Source: Natronospirillum sp965602035 (GTDB lineage: Bacteria; Pseudomonadota; Gammaproteobacteria; Pseudomonadales; Natronospirillaceae). From it: DNA of 64,000 bases. This document shows positions 1-7,978 of the stretch, one piece after another. A model generated the notes under the pieces. It ran no database searches. It was not told the DNA's origin and saw only the letters and a program-made list of their open reading frames with translations. A program made the position numbers and the translations under genes. Each line of letters opens with the position of its first letter. The first letter of the stretch is position 1. The DNA is taken from NCBI GenBank assembly GCA_965602035.1, contig OZ271919.1, positions 1,178,001-1,242,000 of the forward strand, given 5' to 3'.

Positions 1-1432
1 CGACACTGCCTTCCAGGCTCACTTCGAGCAATTTCCCGGCTTCCACCGCGAACTCCATGGGCAGCTCGCGGAACACTTCCCGGCAGAAGCCGTTCACAAT
101 CATCGAAACGGCCTTCTCTGCATCCAGGCCGCGCTGCTGGCACAGGAACAACTGGTCATCGCTGACCTTCGATGTTGTCGCCTCATGCTCTATCACCGCA
201 TTCGGGTGGCGGCTCTCGATGTATGGGAACGTATGCGCGCCACAGCGGTCACCGATCAGCAGAGAGTCACATTGAGTGAAGTTGCGGGCGCCATCTGCTT
301 TTGGCCCCATTCTGACGAGCCCCCGGTAGGAACTGTCACTCTGCCCCGCCGAGATACCCTTGGCGATGATCGTGGAGCGGGTGTTCTTACCCTGGTGGAT
401 CATCTTGGTACCCGTATCGGCCTGCTGATGATTATTGGTCAGCGCGACCGAATAGAACTCACCGACACTGTTATCACCCTTGAGCACACAACTGGGGTAT
501 TTCCAGGTGACCGCCGAGCCGGTCTCAACCTGCGTCCAGGAAATGTGTGCATTGCGATGGCAAACGCCGCGCTTGGTGACAAAGTTATAGATGCCGCCTT
601 TGCCATCCTTGTCGCCCGGGTACCAGTTCTGCACGGTGGAGTACTTTATTTTCGCATCATCCAGCGCGACCAGCTCAACCACCGCGGCGTGTAACTGGTT
701 CTCATCGCGCATCGGCGCAGTGCACCCTTCAAGGTAGCTGACTGAGGCGCCCTCTTCGGCCACAATCAGCGTCCTTTCGAACTGCCCGGTATTCATCTCA
801 TTGATACGGAAATAGGTCGACAGTTCCATGGGGCACCGCACCCCTTTCGGGATGTACACGAATGACCCGTCGGAGAACACCGCAGAATTCAGGGCGGCGA
901 AATAGTTGTCATTCTTCGGCACCACTGACCCGATGTGCTTGCGCACCAGTTCCGGATATTTCTGCAACGCCTCGCTGATGGAACAGAAAATCACACCGGC
1001 TTCTTCCAGCTTCTCGCGAAAGGTTGTAACAACCGATACCGAGTCGAATACCGCGTCCACGGCGACACCGGCCAGCATTTCCTGTTCGTGAAGCGGGATA
1101 CCGAGTTTCTCGTAGGTCTCCAGCAACTCGGGGTCAACCTCATCGAGACTCTTCGGCTTGTCGGCCATGCTTTTCGGTGCCGAGTAATAGGAAATCTTCT
1201 GGAAATCGATGGGCGGGTATTTCACCTTGGCCCAGTTCGGCTCCGGCATTTCCAGCCAGGCCCTGTACGCTTCCAGTCGCCACTCGGTCATCCACTCCGG
1301 CTCTTCTTTCTTCGCGGAAATGAACCGGACAACGTCTTCATCCAGCCCGGGCGGCAACGTATCGGAGTCGACGTCGGTGTGAAAACCGGCGGCGTACTCT
1401 TTGTTGATCAGATGTTCGACTTGCTCGGACAT
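1..1432 (-). CDS. sufB: SufB, Fe-S cluster assembly scaffold (3' end cut by window edge)
   Basis: SufB is the scaffold subunit of the cytosolic SufBCD complex, on which Fe-S clusters are built from desulfurase-derived sulfur. The frame reads from an ATG at 1432 to base 1 and gives 477 residues. It starts MSEQVEHLINKEYAAGF and ends in ...LEVSLEGSV, so only about one residue and the stop are missing. Recognisable SufB stretches are YIPKGVRCPMELSTYFRIN, YLEGCTAP and QNWYPGDKDG. The length fits the family (about 480-495). It lies 24 nt behind the desulfurase gene on the same strand, so it belongs to the iscR-led operon. sufC and sufD would be expected just beyond the left edge. Confidence 0.95.
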   Translation of the reverse strand, partial: MSEQVEHLINKEYAAGFHTDVDSDTLPPGLDEDVVRFISAKKEEPEWMTEWRLEAYRAWLEMPEPNWAKVKYPPIDFQKISYYSAPKSMADKPKSLDEVDPELLETYEKLGIPLHEQEMLAGVAVDAVFDSVSVVTTFREKLEEAGVIFCSISEALQKYPELVRKHIGSVVPKNDNYFAALNSAVFSDGSFVYIPKGVRCPMELSTYFRINEMNTGQFERTLIVAEEGASVSYLEGCTAPMRDENQLHAAVVELVALDDAKIKYSTVQNWYPGDKDGKGGIYNFVTKRGVCHRNAHISWTQVETGSAVTWKYPSCVLKGDNSVGEFYSVALTNNHQQADTGTKMIHQGKNTRSTIIAKGISAGQSDSSYRGLVRMGPKADGARNFTQCDSLLIGDRCGAHTFPYIESRHPNAVIEHEATTSKVSDDQLFLCQQRGLDAEKAVSMIVNGFCREVFRELPMEFAVEAGKLLEVSLEGSV

Positions 1433-1456
1433 AATCTGCTCCTCGCCATGCCTGCA

Positions 1457-2611
1457 TCAGGCTGGCATAGCCTGCATTCGTGTCACCACCTGCCGGATGT
1501 GGCTGATGGCGTAGTCAATCTCTTCTTCCGTGGTATAACGGCCAACGCTGAACCTGAGGCTCGCCTGGGCGTCCGCATCAGAGAGCCCCATGGCCTTGAG
1601 CACGAAACTCGGCTCGACTCTGGCCGATGTGCAGGCTGACCCGGTGGCGACCGCCAGATCCGTCAGCGCCAGCAGCAATTCTTCGCCCTGAGAGCCACTG
1701 AATACCACATTCAGAAAACTGCACGCCCGCTCCTCCGGATGCCCGTTCAGGCGGATACCCGGTAAATCGCTGATGCCGTTCCACAACCGGTCACGCAACC
1801 CTGCTATGTGGGCATTGTCCCCTGACAGGTTCTGCCGGATCAGCTCGGCAGCCGCGCCCATGCCCACACACTGGTGCGTTGCCAGCGTGCCAGAACGTAC
1901 ACCCTGTTCATGGCCGCCCCCCAGGATCTGCGGCTGCAGTTCCGACAGCACGCCGCGCCGTACATAGAGCGCGCCCACCCCCTTGGGCCCATACATCTTG
2001 TGCCCCGAGAACGAGGCCATATCAACCGCCAGCTCGCGCAGGTTTATCGGCAGCCGCGCAGCGCTCTGGGCAGCGTCCACATGAAATAACGTGCCGTTGT
2101 CCTGACACAGCTTGCCCAGCTCCGCAATGTCATTGATGGTGCCGGTCTCATTGTTCACATGCATAATGCTCACCAGGCGCGTATCCGGCCGGAGCGCGTT
2201 CGCCAGCGATCGCACCGGAACCTGTCCGAACGGGTCAACCGGCAGAACAGTGACTTCATGTCCCTGCCATGCCAGCCAGGCCGCGGTATCCAGAACCGCC
2301 TTGTGCTCGACGGCGGACACAATGATGTGCTGGGGCCCATCCGCCGCATCCAGTACCCCTTTCAGAGCCAGGTTGTCCGATTCAGTCGCACCGCTGGTCC
2401 AGATAATCTCCCGGCTGTCAGCACCGACCAGCTCGGCCACTTGAAGCCGCGCATTCTCAACGGCTTCTTCTGCTTCCCAACCGAGCCGGTGGGTCCGCGA
2501 AGCGGCATTGGCATACACGCCATCCAGCCCCAGACAGCGGGCCATTTCTGCGGCCACTTCCGGTGCTACCGGAGTGGTTGCCGCATAATCCAGATAGATG
2601 GGTTTGCGCAT
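1457..2611 (-). CDS. iscS: Cysteine desulfurase, IscS/NifS (group I) type
   Basis: PLP-dependent enzyme that turns cysteine into alanine and passes the sulfur as persulfide to Fe-S assembly. The 384-residue protein has the PLP lysine K205 in SGHKMYGPKG, H104 in VEHKA, D179 in HVDAAQ and the catalytic cysteine C327 in the mobile loop GSACTSARVEPSF. That loop is of the long IscS kind, not the short SufS kind. It sits between iscR (49 nt upstream) and sufB (24 nt downstream), so an IscS-type desulfurase feeds a Suf scaffold. It could equally be named sufS by context, but the sequence class is group I. The ATG at 2611 begins MRKPIYLDYAATTP, as expected for the family. Confidence 0.93.
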   Translation of the reverse strand: MRKPIYLDYAATTPVAPEVAAEMARCLGLDGVYANAASRTHRLGWEAEEAVENARLQVAELVGADSREIIWTSGATESDNLALKGVLDAADGPQHIIVSAVEHKAVLDTAAWLAWQGHEVTVLPVDPFGQVPVRSLANALRPDTRLVSIMHVNNETGTINDIAELGKLCQDNGTLFHVDAAQSAARLPINLRELAVDMASFSGHKMYGPKGVGALYVRRGVLSELQPQILGGGHEQGVRSGTLATHQCVGMGAAAELIRQNLSGDNAHIAGLRDRLWNGISDLPGIRLNGHPEERACSFLNVVFSGSQGEELLLALTDLAVATGSACTSARVEPSFVLKAMGLSDADAQASLRFSVGRYTTEEEIDYAISHIRQVVTRMQAMPA

Positions 2612-2660
2612 ATTCGTCTGACCGCAATCCTGTTAAATCAACCCTCGCCGGTACCACGTA

Positions 2661-3134
2661 CTAGCCGAGGCTCATGGTGTGAGTGGGAATCTTGTCCTGA
2701 TGGTCATCCTGGCGGAGCCGTACCTGCTGGATATCTCTGCGGGCCACCAGGTCTGCAAGGGTTACGCCACTCAGAAAACCGTGGATCTGCTGGCTCAGGT
2801 CCTCCCAGAGGTGGTGCGTCAGGCATTTCTCACCGGCCTGGCAGCTGCCTTCGCCCTGACAGCGCGTGGCGTCCATGGACTCACTGACGGCGTCCACGAC
2901 CGCTGCCACGGAAATGTCACCCGGCGACCTCGCCAGACGGTAGCCTCCGCCCGGGCCACGCACACTGCTGACCAGAGCCTGCCGCCTTAGCCGCGCGAAC
3001 AATTGCTCCAGATACGATAACGAAATACCCTGTCGAACTGAGATGTCCGCCAGACTGATCGGACCGCTGCCATCATGCAGCGCCAGATCGAGCATGGCGG
3101 TCACCGCATAACGCCCTTTCGTGGTCAAGCGCAT
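2661..3134 (-). CDS. iscR: IscR, [2Fe-2S] Rrf2-family regulator of Fe-S assembly
   Basis: Transcription factor that senses Fe-S status and represses its own operon when it carries a [2Fe-2S] cluster. The 157-residue protein has an N-terminal winged helix (residues 1-70, with RLTTKGRYAVTAMLDLA and RGPGGGYRLAR). The ligands are C92, C98, C104 and H107 in RCQGEGSCQAGEKCLTHHLW, with the same C-x5-C-x5-C-x2-H spacing and numbering as Escherichia coli IscR. It is the first gene of the operon with iscS and sufB. A matching IscR box and promoter lie 33-65 nt upstream, so autoregulation is very likely. Confidence 0.96.
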   Translation of the reverse strand: MRLTTKGRYAVTAMLDLALHDGSGPISLADISVRQGISLSYLEQLFARLRRQALVSSVRGPGGGYRLARSPGDISVAAVVDAVSESMDATRCQGEGSCQAGEKCLTHHLWEDLSQQIHGFLSGVTLADLVARRDIQQVRLRQDDHQDKIPTHTMSLG

Positions 3135-3166
3135 GTCAGGCCTGCTCCCGATCCAATGTGTCAGGA

Positions 3167-3199
3167 ATTATGAGATTTCCGAGTAATTCAGTCAAGTAT
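3167..3199 (-). promoter_or_regulatory. iscR operon promoter with a type 1 IscR box
   Basis: On the minus strand a -35 TTGACT (3190-3195) and a -10 CATAAT (3167-3172) are separated by 17 nt. The 25 nt at 3175-3199 fit the type 1 IscR consensus ATASYYGACTRWWWYAGTCRRSTAT at about 22 of 25 positions. The box covers the -35 and the spacer, the same arrangement as in the E. coli isc promoter. The promoter lies inside the 5' end of the divergent nuclease gene. Confidence 0.82.
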
Positions 3200-4792
3200 T
3201 ACCCGGGCGCCGCCAGACCGCGCCTGTGTGCGCTGTATATTACCCTTTGCCTGGCCGCACTGGCACCTCTGGCTGCAGCTCAGTGCCCGCCGGCCCTGCA
3301 CCCCTACGACATACAGGGTGCCGCCGACCGCAGCCCCTACGAGGGGCAGCACGTTTCCATTACCGGCACTGTCACATCGGTCGATTGGCGCCGGGACGGT
3401 CAGCAGGGCCTGTTCCTTCAGGGCCCTCCGGACCGCAACGGGCGCACCTCGGATGCGGTCTTTGTCTATGCCCCGGATATCGGGTCGTTGGCGTCACAAC
3501 GCCCCCGGCGCGGCCAGCAATGGACGGTCACGGGGCTGATCAAGGAGTTCCACGGGCTGACCGAAGTGAGCGAGTTGTCGGCCGCAGTCCGGTGTGGCGA
3601 CGACAGACCGCTGCCACCCGCTGTGGCCGCTTCCGGTCCGGCCGAAGCGCTCGAGGGAATGCGCGTGCAGCTTATCGCGCCCGTGATCATCGACAACTAC
3701 CGGGTACTCCATACAGGGACCGTGACGGTGGAGAGCCGTGGCAGTACCTGGCATCTGGAAGACGGCAGCAACCAGCGATCCCTCGACCGGCTCCCCTGGG
3801 GACTCCAATCCGACCCGAGACTGGTGGCCAATGGCACAACACTCACAGATCTTACCGGTGTTCTGACGTTCCGATGGAATCAGTGGGTAATCATCCCTGA
3901 TAATCCACCAACGCCGACGCAGTTGCCTGCATGGCGGTGGCCGGCACCGGAGACCGCATCGCTGAAACTGGCAAGCTGGAACCTGAACAACCTGTTCGAT
4001 GGGGATAACGGCGACTTCAGTCAATCGCGGCGGGCCGACAGCCAACGACAATGGGAACGTCAACGGGCCAAGACCGCCAGCGCATTGGCCGCGCTCAACG
4101 CGGATCTGATTTTTCTGCAGGAAGTCGAGCACGATCGAGGTCGTCAGAGCACAACAGCGCTGGACGATCTGGCGACTGCCCTGAACGACATGGTGAACCC
4201 CGGTGAACCGGTATATCAGGCCATACTGCCGGGGCACCGCGCAGGTGACGATGCCATCACCACCGCCTTTCTCTACCGCCGTGATCGGCTCACCCCCAGT
4301 AGCGGGCTGGACCGGATAGACACTGAGCCCCGGGCGTCAATAAGACAATCGTTCATTGACCAACGATCCGGCCGGGAATTCACGGCGGTAAATGTACACC
4401 TGAAATCGCGCAACGGTTGCCCGGGCAGCTGCCGCGCACCGCGCGAGGCGGCGCTTTCAAAGCTCGCGAATGGTCACGCCTCAACCCACCACGCGGCTGG
4501 AACACCGCTGCTGCTTGGCGGCGATTTCAATACGCTGGCCGGGGAGCCGAGCTGGTCAATACTCAGACGCAGTGGTTGGCAGCGGATTCCGGTTGAAGGC
4601 CCTACCTATTGGTACCGCGGCCGGGCACAACAACTCGACCATTTCTGGTGGTATGGGGCGACCAAACCTGAGCAGGCTCATGCGATACCGGGCCAGGCTG
4701 AGATGCCACCGATACCGACACGCCATTCGCTGTTCGATCCGGATTCACCCTGGGGTGCGTCCGACCACAACATTATTTACCTGTCGTGGTAG
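3170..4792 (+). CDS. Secreted endonuclease/exonuclease/phosphatase-family nuclease (ExeM/NucH-like)
   Basis: Predicted extracellular DNase. A signal peptide (hydrophobic core LCALYITLCLAALAPLAAA, about residues 19-37) precedes an OB-fold-like region (about 45-150) and a C-terminal endonuclease/exonuclease/phosphatase domain (about 265-540). That domain has LASWNLNNLF, FLQEVE, NVHLKS, GGDFNT and SDHNI, the metal and catalytic motifs of the family. The start is uncertain: ATG at 3170 or GTG at 3158, neither with a convincing ribosome site, and both lie in the divergent iscR promoter. The 3' end overlaps the convergent trhO by 20 nt. Roles such as nutrient scavenging from extracellular DNA or biofilm turnover are inference. 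Confidence 0.8.
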   Translation: MRFPSNSVKYYPGAARPRLCALYITLCLAALAPLAAAQCPPALHPYDIQGAADRSPYEGQHVSITGTVTSVDWRRDGQQGLFLQGPPDRNGRTSDAVFVYAPDIGSLASQRPRRGQQWTVTGLIKEFHGLTEVSELSAAVRCGDDRPLPPAVAASGPAEALEGMRVQLIAPVIIDNYRVLHTGTVTVESRGSTWHLEDGSNQRSLDRLPWGLQSDPRLVANGTTLTDLTGVLTFRWNQWVIIPDNPPTPTQLPAWRWPAPETASLKLASWNLNNLFDGDNGDFSQSRRADSQRQWERQRAKTASALAALNADLIFLQEVEHDRGRQSTTALDDLATALNDMVNPGEPVYQAILPGHRAGDDAITTAFLYRRDRLTPSSGLDRIDTEPRASIRQSFIDQRSGREFTAVNVHLKSRNGCPGSCRAPREAALSKLANGHASTHHAAGTPLLLGGDFNTLAGEPSWSILRRSGWQRIPVEGPTYWYRGRAQQLDHFWWYGATKPEQAHAIPGQAEMPPIPTRHSLFDPDSPWGASDHNIIYLSW

Positions 4793-5768
4793 CCGAGCGC
4801 TCACGGTGCTTGCGCCGGCGCCTTGCCTGAATGGCACGCTGGGCATCCTCACCGATATGGGCTTCACCACGCTGTTCTGCCAGGCGAAGCTGGCGTTCAC
4901 GTTCGGCATAACGCTGCCGCTGCTGTTCGGTTTTGTGATCATGGCAATGTGGGCAACTGACGCCCCGAACAAACCGACTATCCCGACGATCCGATGCTGA
5001 CAGTGGGGCGCGACACGCACCGCAGAGCTGATAATCACCGGGGAGCAGTGCATGATTAACGGTCACGCGGTTGTCGAAGACAAAGCATTCCCCGCGCCAC
5101 ATCGATTGCTCCTCCGGGACCTCTTCCAGGTAGCGCAGAATGCCACCCTGCAAGTGATAGACCTCCCGGAAACCCCGCTCACGCAGGTAGGCAGTGCTCT
5201 TTTCGCACCGAATACCGCCGGTGCAGAACATGGCGACACGCGGATGCTGCTCCGGATCCAGATTCTTTTCCACGAACTCGGGAAACTCACGGAAGCTGCC
5301 GGTACCCGGATTCAGCGCCCCTTCAAACGTACCGATATCCACTTCGTACTGGTTGCGGGTATCAATCACTACTACCGATGGGTCGGATATCAGCTGGTTC
5401 CAGTCGCCCGGGGCAACATAGGTGCCCGCGCTTTCCAGAGGGTCAATACCGGGCACGCCCATGGTGACAATTTCCTTTTTCAGCTTCACCTTGGTGCGAT
5501 AGAAGGGCTGCTCGTCGGCCTCTGATTCCTTGTAATCAATATCAGACAGTCCCAATCGTGAACCCAGAAACGCCTTGAGTGCATCAATGCTTTCCCGGGG
5601 CCCGGCGACCGTACCGTTAATACCCTCATCCGCAAGCAGCAACGTGCCCCGGATGCGATTCTCGCGCAGAAATTCAAGCAATGGCTCGCGCCACTCAGCA
5701 TAGTTTTCAAAGCGGGTAAAGCGATAGAGCGCACAAACGATCACGGCGCCCTTGTCCGGGGTATTCAT
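4773..5768 (-). CDS. trhO: TrhO, tRNA uridine-34 hydroxylase (rhodanese domain)
   Basis: TrhO (YceA family) makes 5-hydroxyuridine at position 34 of several tRNAs, using oxygen. The 331-residue protein has an N-terminal acylphosphatase-like domain (LLADEGINGTVAG, about 44-56), a rhodanese domain (about 125-215) with C182 in MFCTGGIRCEKSTAYL, and a cysteine-rich C-terminal part (CGACRAP, CPHCHD). The tail is highly charged. Length and motif order match the family. It lies 58 nt behind the orphan LuxR-type gene on the same strand, so the two may be cotranscribed. Confidence 0.92.
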   Translation of the reverse strand: MNTPDKGAVIVCALYRFTRFENYAEWREPLLEFLRENRIRGTLLLADEGINGTVAGPRESIDALKAFLGSRLGLSDIDYKESEADEQPFYRTKVKLKKEIVTMGVPGIDPLESAGTYVAPGDWNQLISDPSVVVIDTRNQYEVDIGTFEGALNPGTGSFREFPEFVEKNLDPEQHPRVAMFCTGGIRCEKSTAYLRERGFREVYHLQGGILRYLEEVPEEQSMWRGECFVFDNRVTVNHALLPGDYQLCGACRAPLSASDRRDSRFVRGVSCPHCHDHKTEQQRQRYAERERQLRLAEQRGEAHIGEDAQRAIQARRRRKHRERSATTTGK

Positions 5769-5826
5769 TACAGACCTCCAGCGAACCGGATCGTAAATCC
5801 GGAGCCAAGTACATCAATTTGAACGA

Positions 5827-6078
5827 TCAGCCGGCGTATTCCACCGGCATTTGCGTGCGTTGCCGTCGCACCAGGGATGACATCAGCTCGTAACGGTTGT
5901 TCACATTGAACAACTGGTAGAGCGCGCGGCAATGATACTTGATGGTGTATTCCGTCAGGCACATCTGATCCGCGATTTCCTGATTACTCAAACCCTGGGT
6001 AAGTCGGTCCAGAACATCGCGCTGCCGTGGCGTCAGCGATTGATAATCCGGTGCGGATTGTCGGTTCAGATTTTTCAT
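5827..6078 (-). CDS. Stand-alone LuxR-type helix-turn-helix protein
   Basis: An 83-residue protein made almost wholly of a LuxR/GerE DNA-binding domain. LTPRQRDVLDRLTQGLSN and QEIADQMCLTEYTIKYHCRA cover helices 1-3 (about residues 15-55). No receiver or ligand-binding domain is present, as in GerE-type single-domain regulators. The gene precedes trhO on the same strand. An inverted repeat at 6162-6206 lies about 85 nt upstream and could be an operator. Target genes are unknown. Confidence 0.75.
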   Translation of the reverse strand: MKNLNRQSAPDYQSLTPRQRDVLDRLTQGLSNQEIADQMCLTEYTIKYHCRALYQLFNVNNRYELMSSLVRRQRTQMPVEYAG

Positions 6079-6161
6079 TATACAGAACTCCCTTGTCTGT
6101 GTGTTCCTTACAGGCCCTTAGGCCAGTATCAAGGCTGACAGACAACGGGATTCACGGGAAC

Positions 6162-6206
6162 GAAGAAACATGACACTGTTTTGCGGTACAAGTGACATGT
6201 TTCTTC
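6162..6206. repeat. 15-bp inverted repeat upstream of the LuxR-type gene
   Basis: GAAGAAACATGACAC (6162-6176) and GTGACATGTTTCTTC (6192-6206) are inverted copies with one mismatch, 15 nt apart. They lie between cysE and the LuxR-type gene. The right arm with three more bases recurs at 31266-31283 (17 of 18 identical). This may be an operator, a small mobile repeat or a relic insertion end. Confidence 0.6.
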
Positions 6207-6221
6207 AGGCTATTTCAGGAT

Positions 6222-7043
6222 TCAGCCGTTTCGTACCGAATCGTTGGCCTCTTCATCGGAAATCCGGCCACAGGTACGATTGGCTTCGCGAACGGCCGAG
6301 AAGTCCTCATCGTCCAGGCTGGGCAGGTCGCCTGAACGAAATCCGGAGTCCAGCCGGTTCAGCGCCCTGCACATAGCGTCTACACGCTCGTCCATAATAT
6401 GAACATGATCCAGCAGCGAATTGATCGACTTGGCAATCGGGTCGGGCATGTCGGAGACGCCATAGGCATCAAAGCCGAGCTTGTCCGCCATACGGGCACG
6501 GCGCTCTTCCGCTTCCAGTGGCTTGTCGTCACGACGCTTGATGATCCGGCCCGGCACGCCGACCACGGTGGCGCCGTCGGGTATTTCCTTGGTTACCACG
6601 GCATTGGAGCCAACGCGGGCATCCCGGCCAATGGTGAATGGTCCGAGCACTTTCGCGCCCGCACCCACAACAACGCCATCACCCAGTGTCGGATGCCGCT
6701 TGCCCTTCTCCCAGGACGTACCACCCAGTGTGACTCCCTGATATATCGTGCAGTCGTCGCCGATTTCTGCGGTTTCTCCGATCACCACACCCATCCCGTG
6801 GTCGATAAAGAAACGCCGGCCGATTTTCGCCCCGGGATGTATTTCAATGCCGGTGAACCAACGCGCCAGTTGCGACAGGAACCTGGCGAGCCACTTCAGG
6901 CGCCGGTTCCAGAGCCAGTGCGTGACCCGATGCGCCAGCACGGCATGTAACCCCGGATAATTGGTCAGCACTTCGAAACTGTTGCGGGCCGCCGGGTCGC
7001 GGTCGAAGACGCTGCGGATGTCTTCACGGATGGTTCGGAACAT
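6222..7043 (-). CDS. cysE: Serine O-acetyltransferase
   Basis: Catalyses serine + acetyl-CoA to O-acetylserine, the first committed step of cysteine synthesis. The 273-residue protein has the helical N-terminal domain (NYPGLHAVLAHRVTHWLW) and the left-handed beta-helix of hexapeptide repeats (about 70-170). That part includes IHPGAKIGRRFFIDHGMGVV and IYQGVTLGGT. The C-terminal extension is longer than in the shortest forms. It starts 2 nt behind trmJ, so the two are translated as a unit. The position near an IscS-type desulfurase operon links cysteine supply to its use as a sulfur source. Confidence 0.94.
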   Translation of the reverse strand: MFRTIREDIRSVFDRDPAARNSFEVLTNYPGLHAVLAHRVTHWLWNRRLKWLARFLSQLARWFTGIEIHPGAKIGRRFFIDHGMGVVIGETAEIGDDCTIYQGVTLGGTSWEKGKRHPTLGDGVVVGAGAKVLGPFTIGRDARVGSNAVVTKEIPDGATVVGVPGRIIKRRDDKPLEAEERRARMADKLGFDAYGVSDMPDPIAKSINSLLDHVHIMDERVDAMCRALNRLDSGFRSGDLPSLDDEDFSAVREANRTCGRISDEEANDSVRNG

Positions 7044-7045
7044 GC

Positions 7046-7786
7046 CTATCGCCTTGTCTGTTTTTGCGCCTGACTCACAATGCCGCGCAAAATATTGAGT
7101 TCGGTGGGCTCCGGCTGTGCACGCAGAAAAAAGCGGCGCAGCTTGAGCATGAGTTGCCGTTGATTATTGGGGTCGGCAAATCCGATATCAACCAGCATTT
7201 CCTCAAGATGACCAAAGAATCCTTCCAGTTGCTCACTGCTGGCACGCTCTACCGGCTCAAATGCGCTGGCGCCATCAGCATCAGCCATCATCGCGCGACG
7301 CAGTTCGTAACACACCACCTGCACCGCAGCGGCGATGTTGAGCGAACTGAACTCGGGGTTTGCCGGAATCTGCAGGTGGTAATGACACCGCGCCAGTTCC
7401 TCATTGGTCAGGCCACTGCGTTCCCGTCCGAAGACCAGAGCGACCGGCGACGTTGCCGGCACCTCTGCCAGGCACGGCCCCAGCTCGTGCGGTGCCAGCA
7501 TCGGCCATGGCAGCGTCCGGCTGCGAGCGCTGGTGCCAATGACGCGGGTGCAACCCGCCAGTGCGGCATCAAGCGACGACTCAATCACAGCGCCCGACAC
7601 GAGGTCTTCGGCGCCCGAGGCACGTGCAATGGACGCGTCGTCCATCGGGTCCTGCCCGGGGTTGACCAGCACAAGCCGGGACAGACCCATGGTTTTCATG
7701 GCCCGGGCTGCGGCGCCGATATTGGCGGCCAGACTGGTTTCCACCAGCACAATGCGCACCCGATCAAGTGCAGGCAAGTCAGTCAC
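7046..7786 (-). CDS. trmJ: TrmJ, tRNA (cytidine/uridine-32 2'-O) methyltransferase
   Basis: SPOUT-family enzyme that methylates the ribose of tRNA position 32. The GTG start at 7786 gives 246 residues, equal to E. coli TrmJ, and has a good Shine-Dalgarno (AAGGAGA, about 10 nt upstream). Family stretches are VRIVLVETSLAANIGAAARA near the N-terminus and ALVFGRERSGLTNEEL and SLNIAAAVQVV in the cofactor-binding knot. Reading further upstream in the frame only adds unrelated sequence antisense to suhB. It faces suhB and is followed directly by cysE. Confidence 0.93.
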   Translation of the reverse strand: MTDLPALDRVRIVLVETSLAANIGAAARAMKTMGLSRLVLVNPGQDPMDDASIARASGAEDLVSGAVIESSLDAALAGCTRVIGTSARSRTLPWPMLAPHELGPCLAEVPATSPVALVFGRERSGLTNEELARCHYHLQIPANPEFSSLNIAAAVQVVCYELRRAMMADADGASAFEPVERASSEQLEGFFGHLEEMLVDIGFADPNNQRQLMLKLRRFFLRAQPEPTELNILRGIVSQAQKQTRR

Positions 7787-7978
7787 TGAGAGCACTCTCC
7801 TTTTCGTGCGATAACCGTTGAGCACGCCATTATGCCTGCAATTCGACGCGGTTCCGAGCCCGCAACCAGCCAGCACGCAGACACCCTGACAGCCGGCGGC
7901 GCGCGACGCCTGTGCTGGCAACCGTTCAGACCCGCTGATACAATCACGCCCCTTTTCATCGCACGACGACAGACAACT

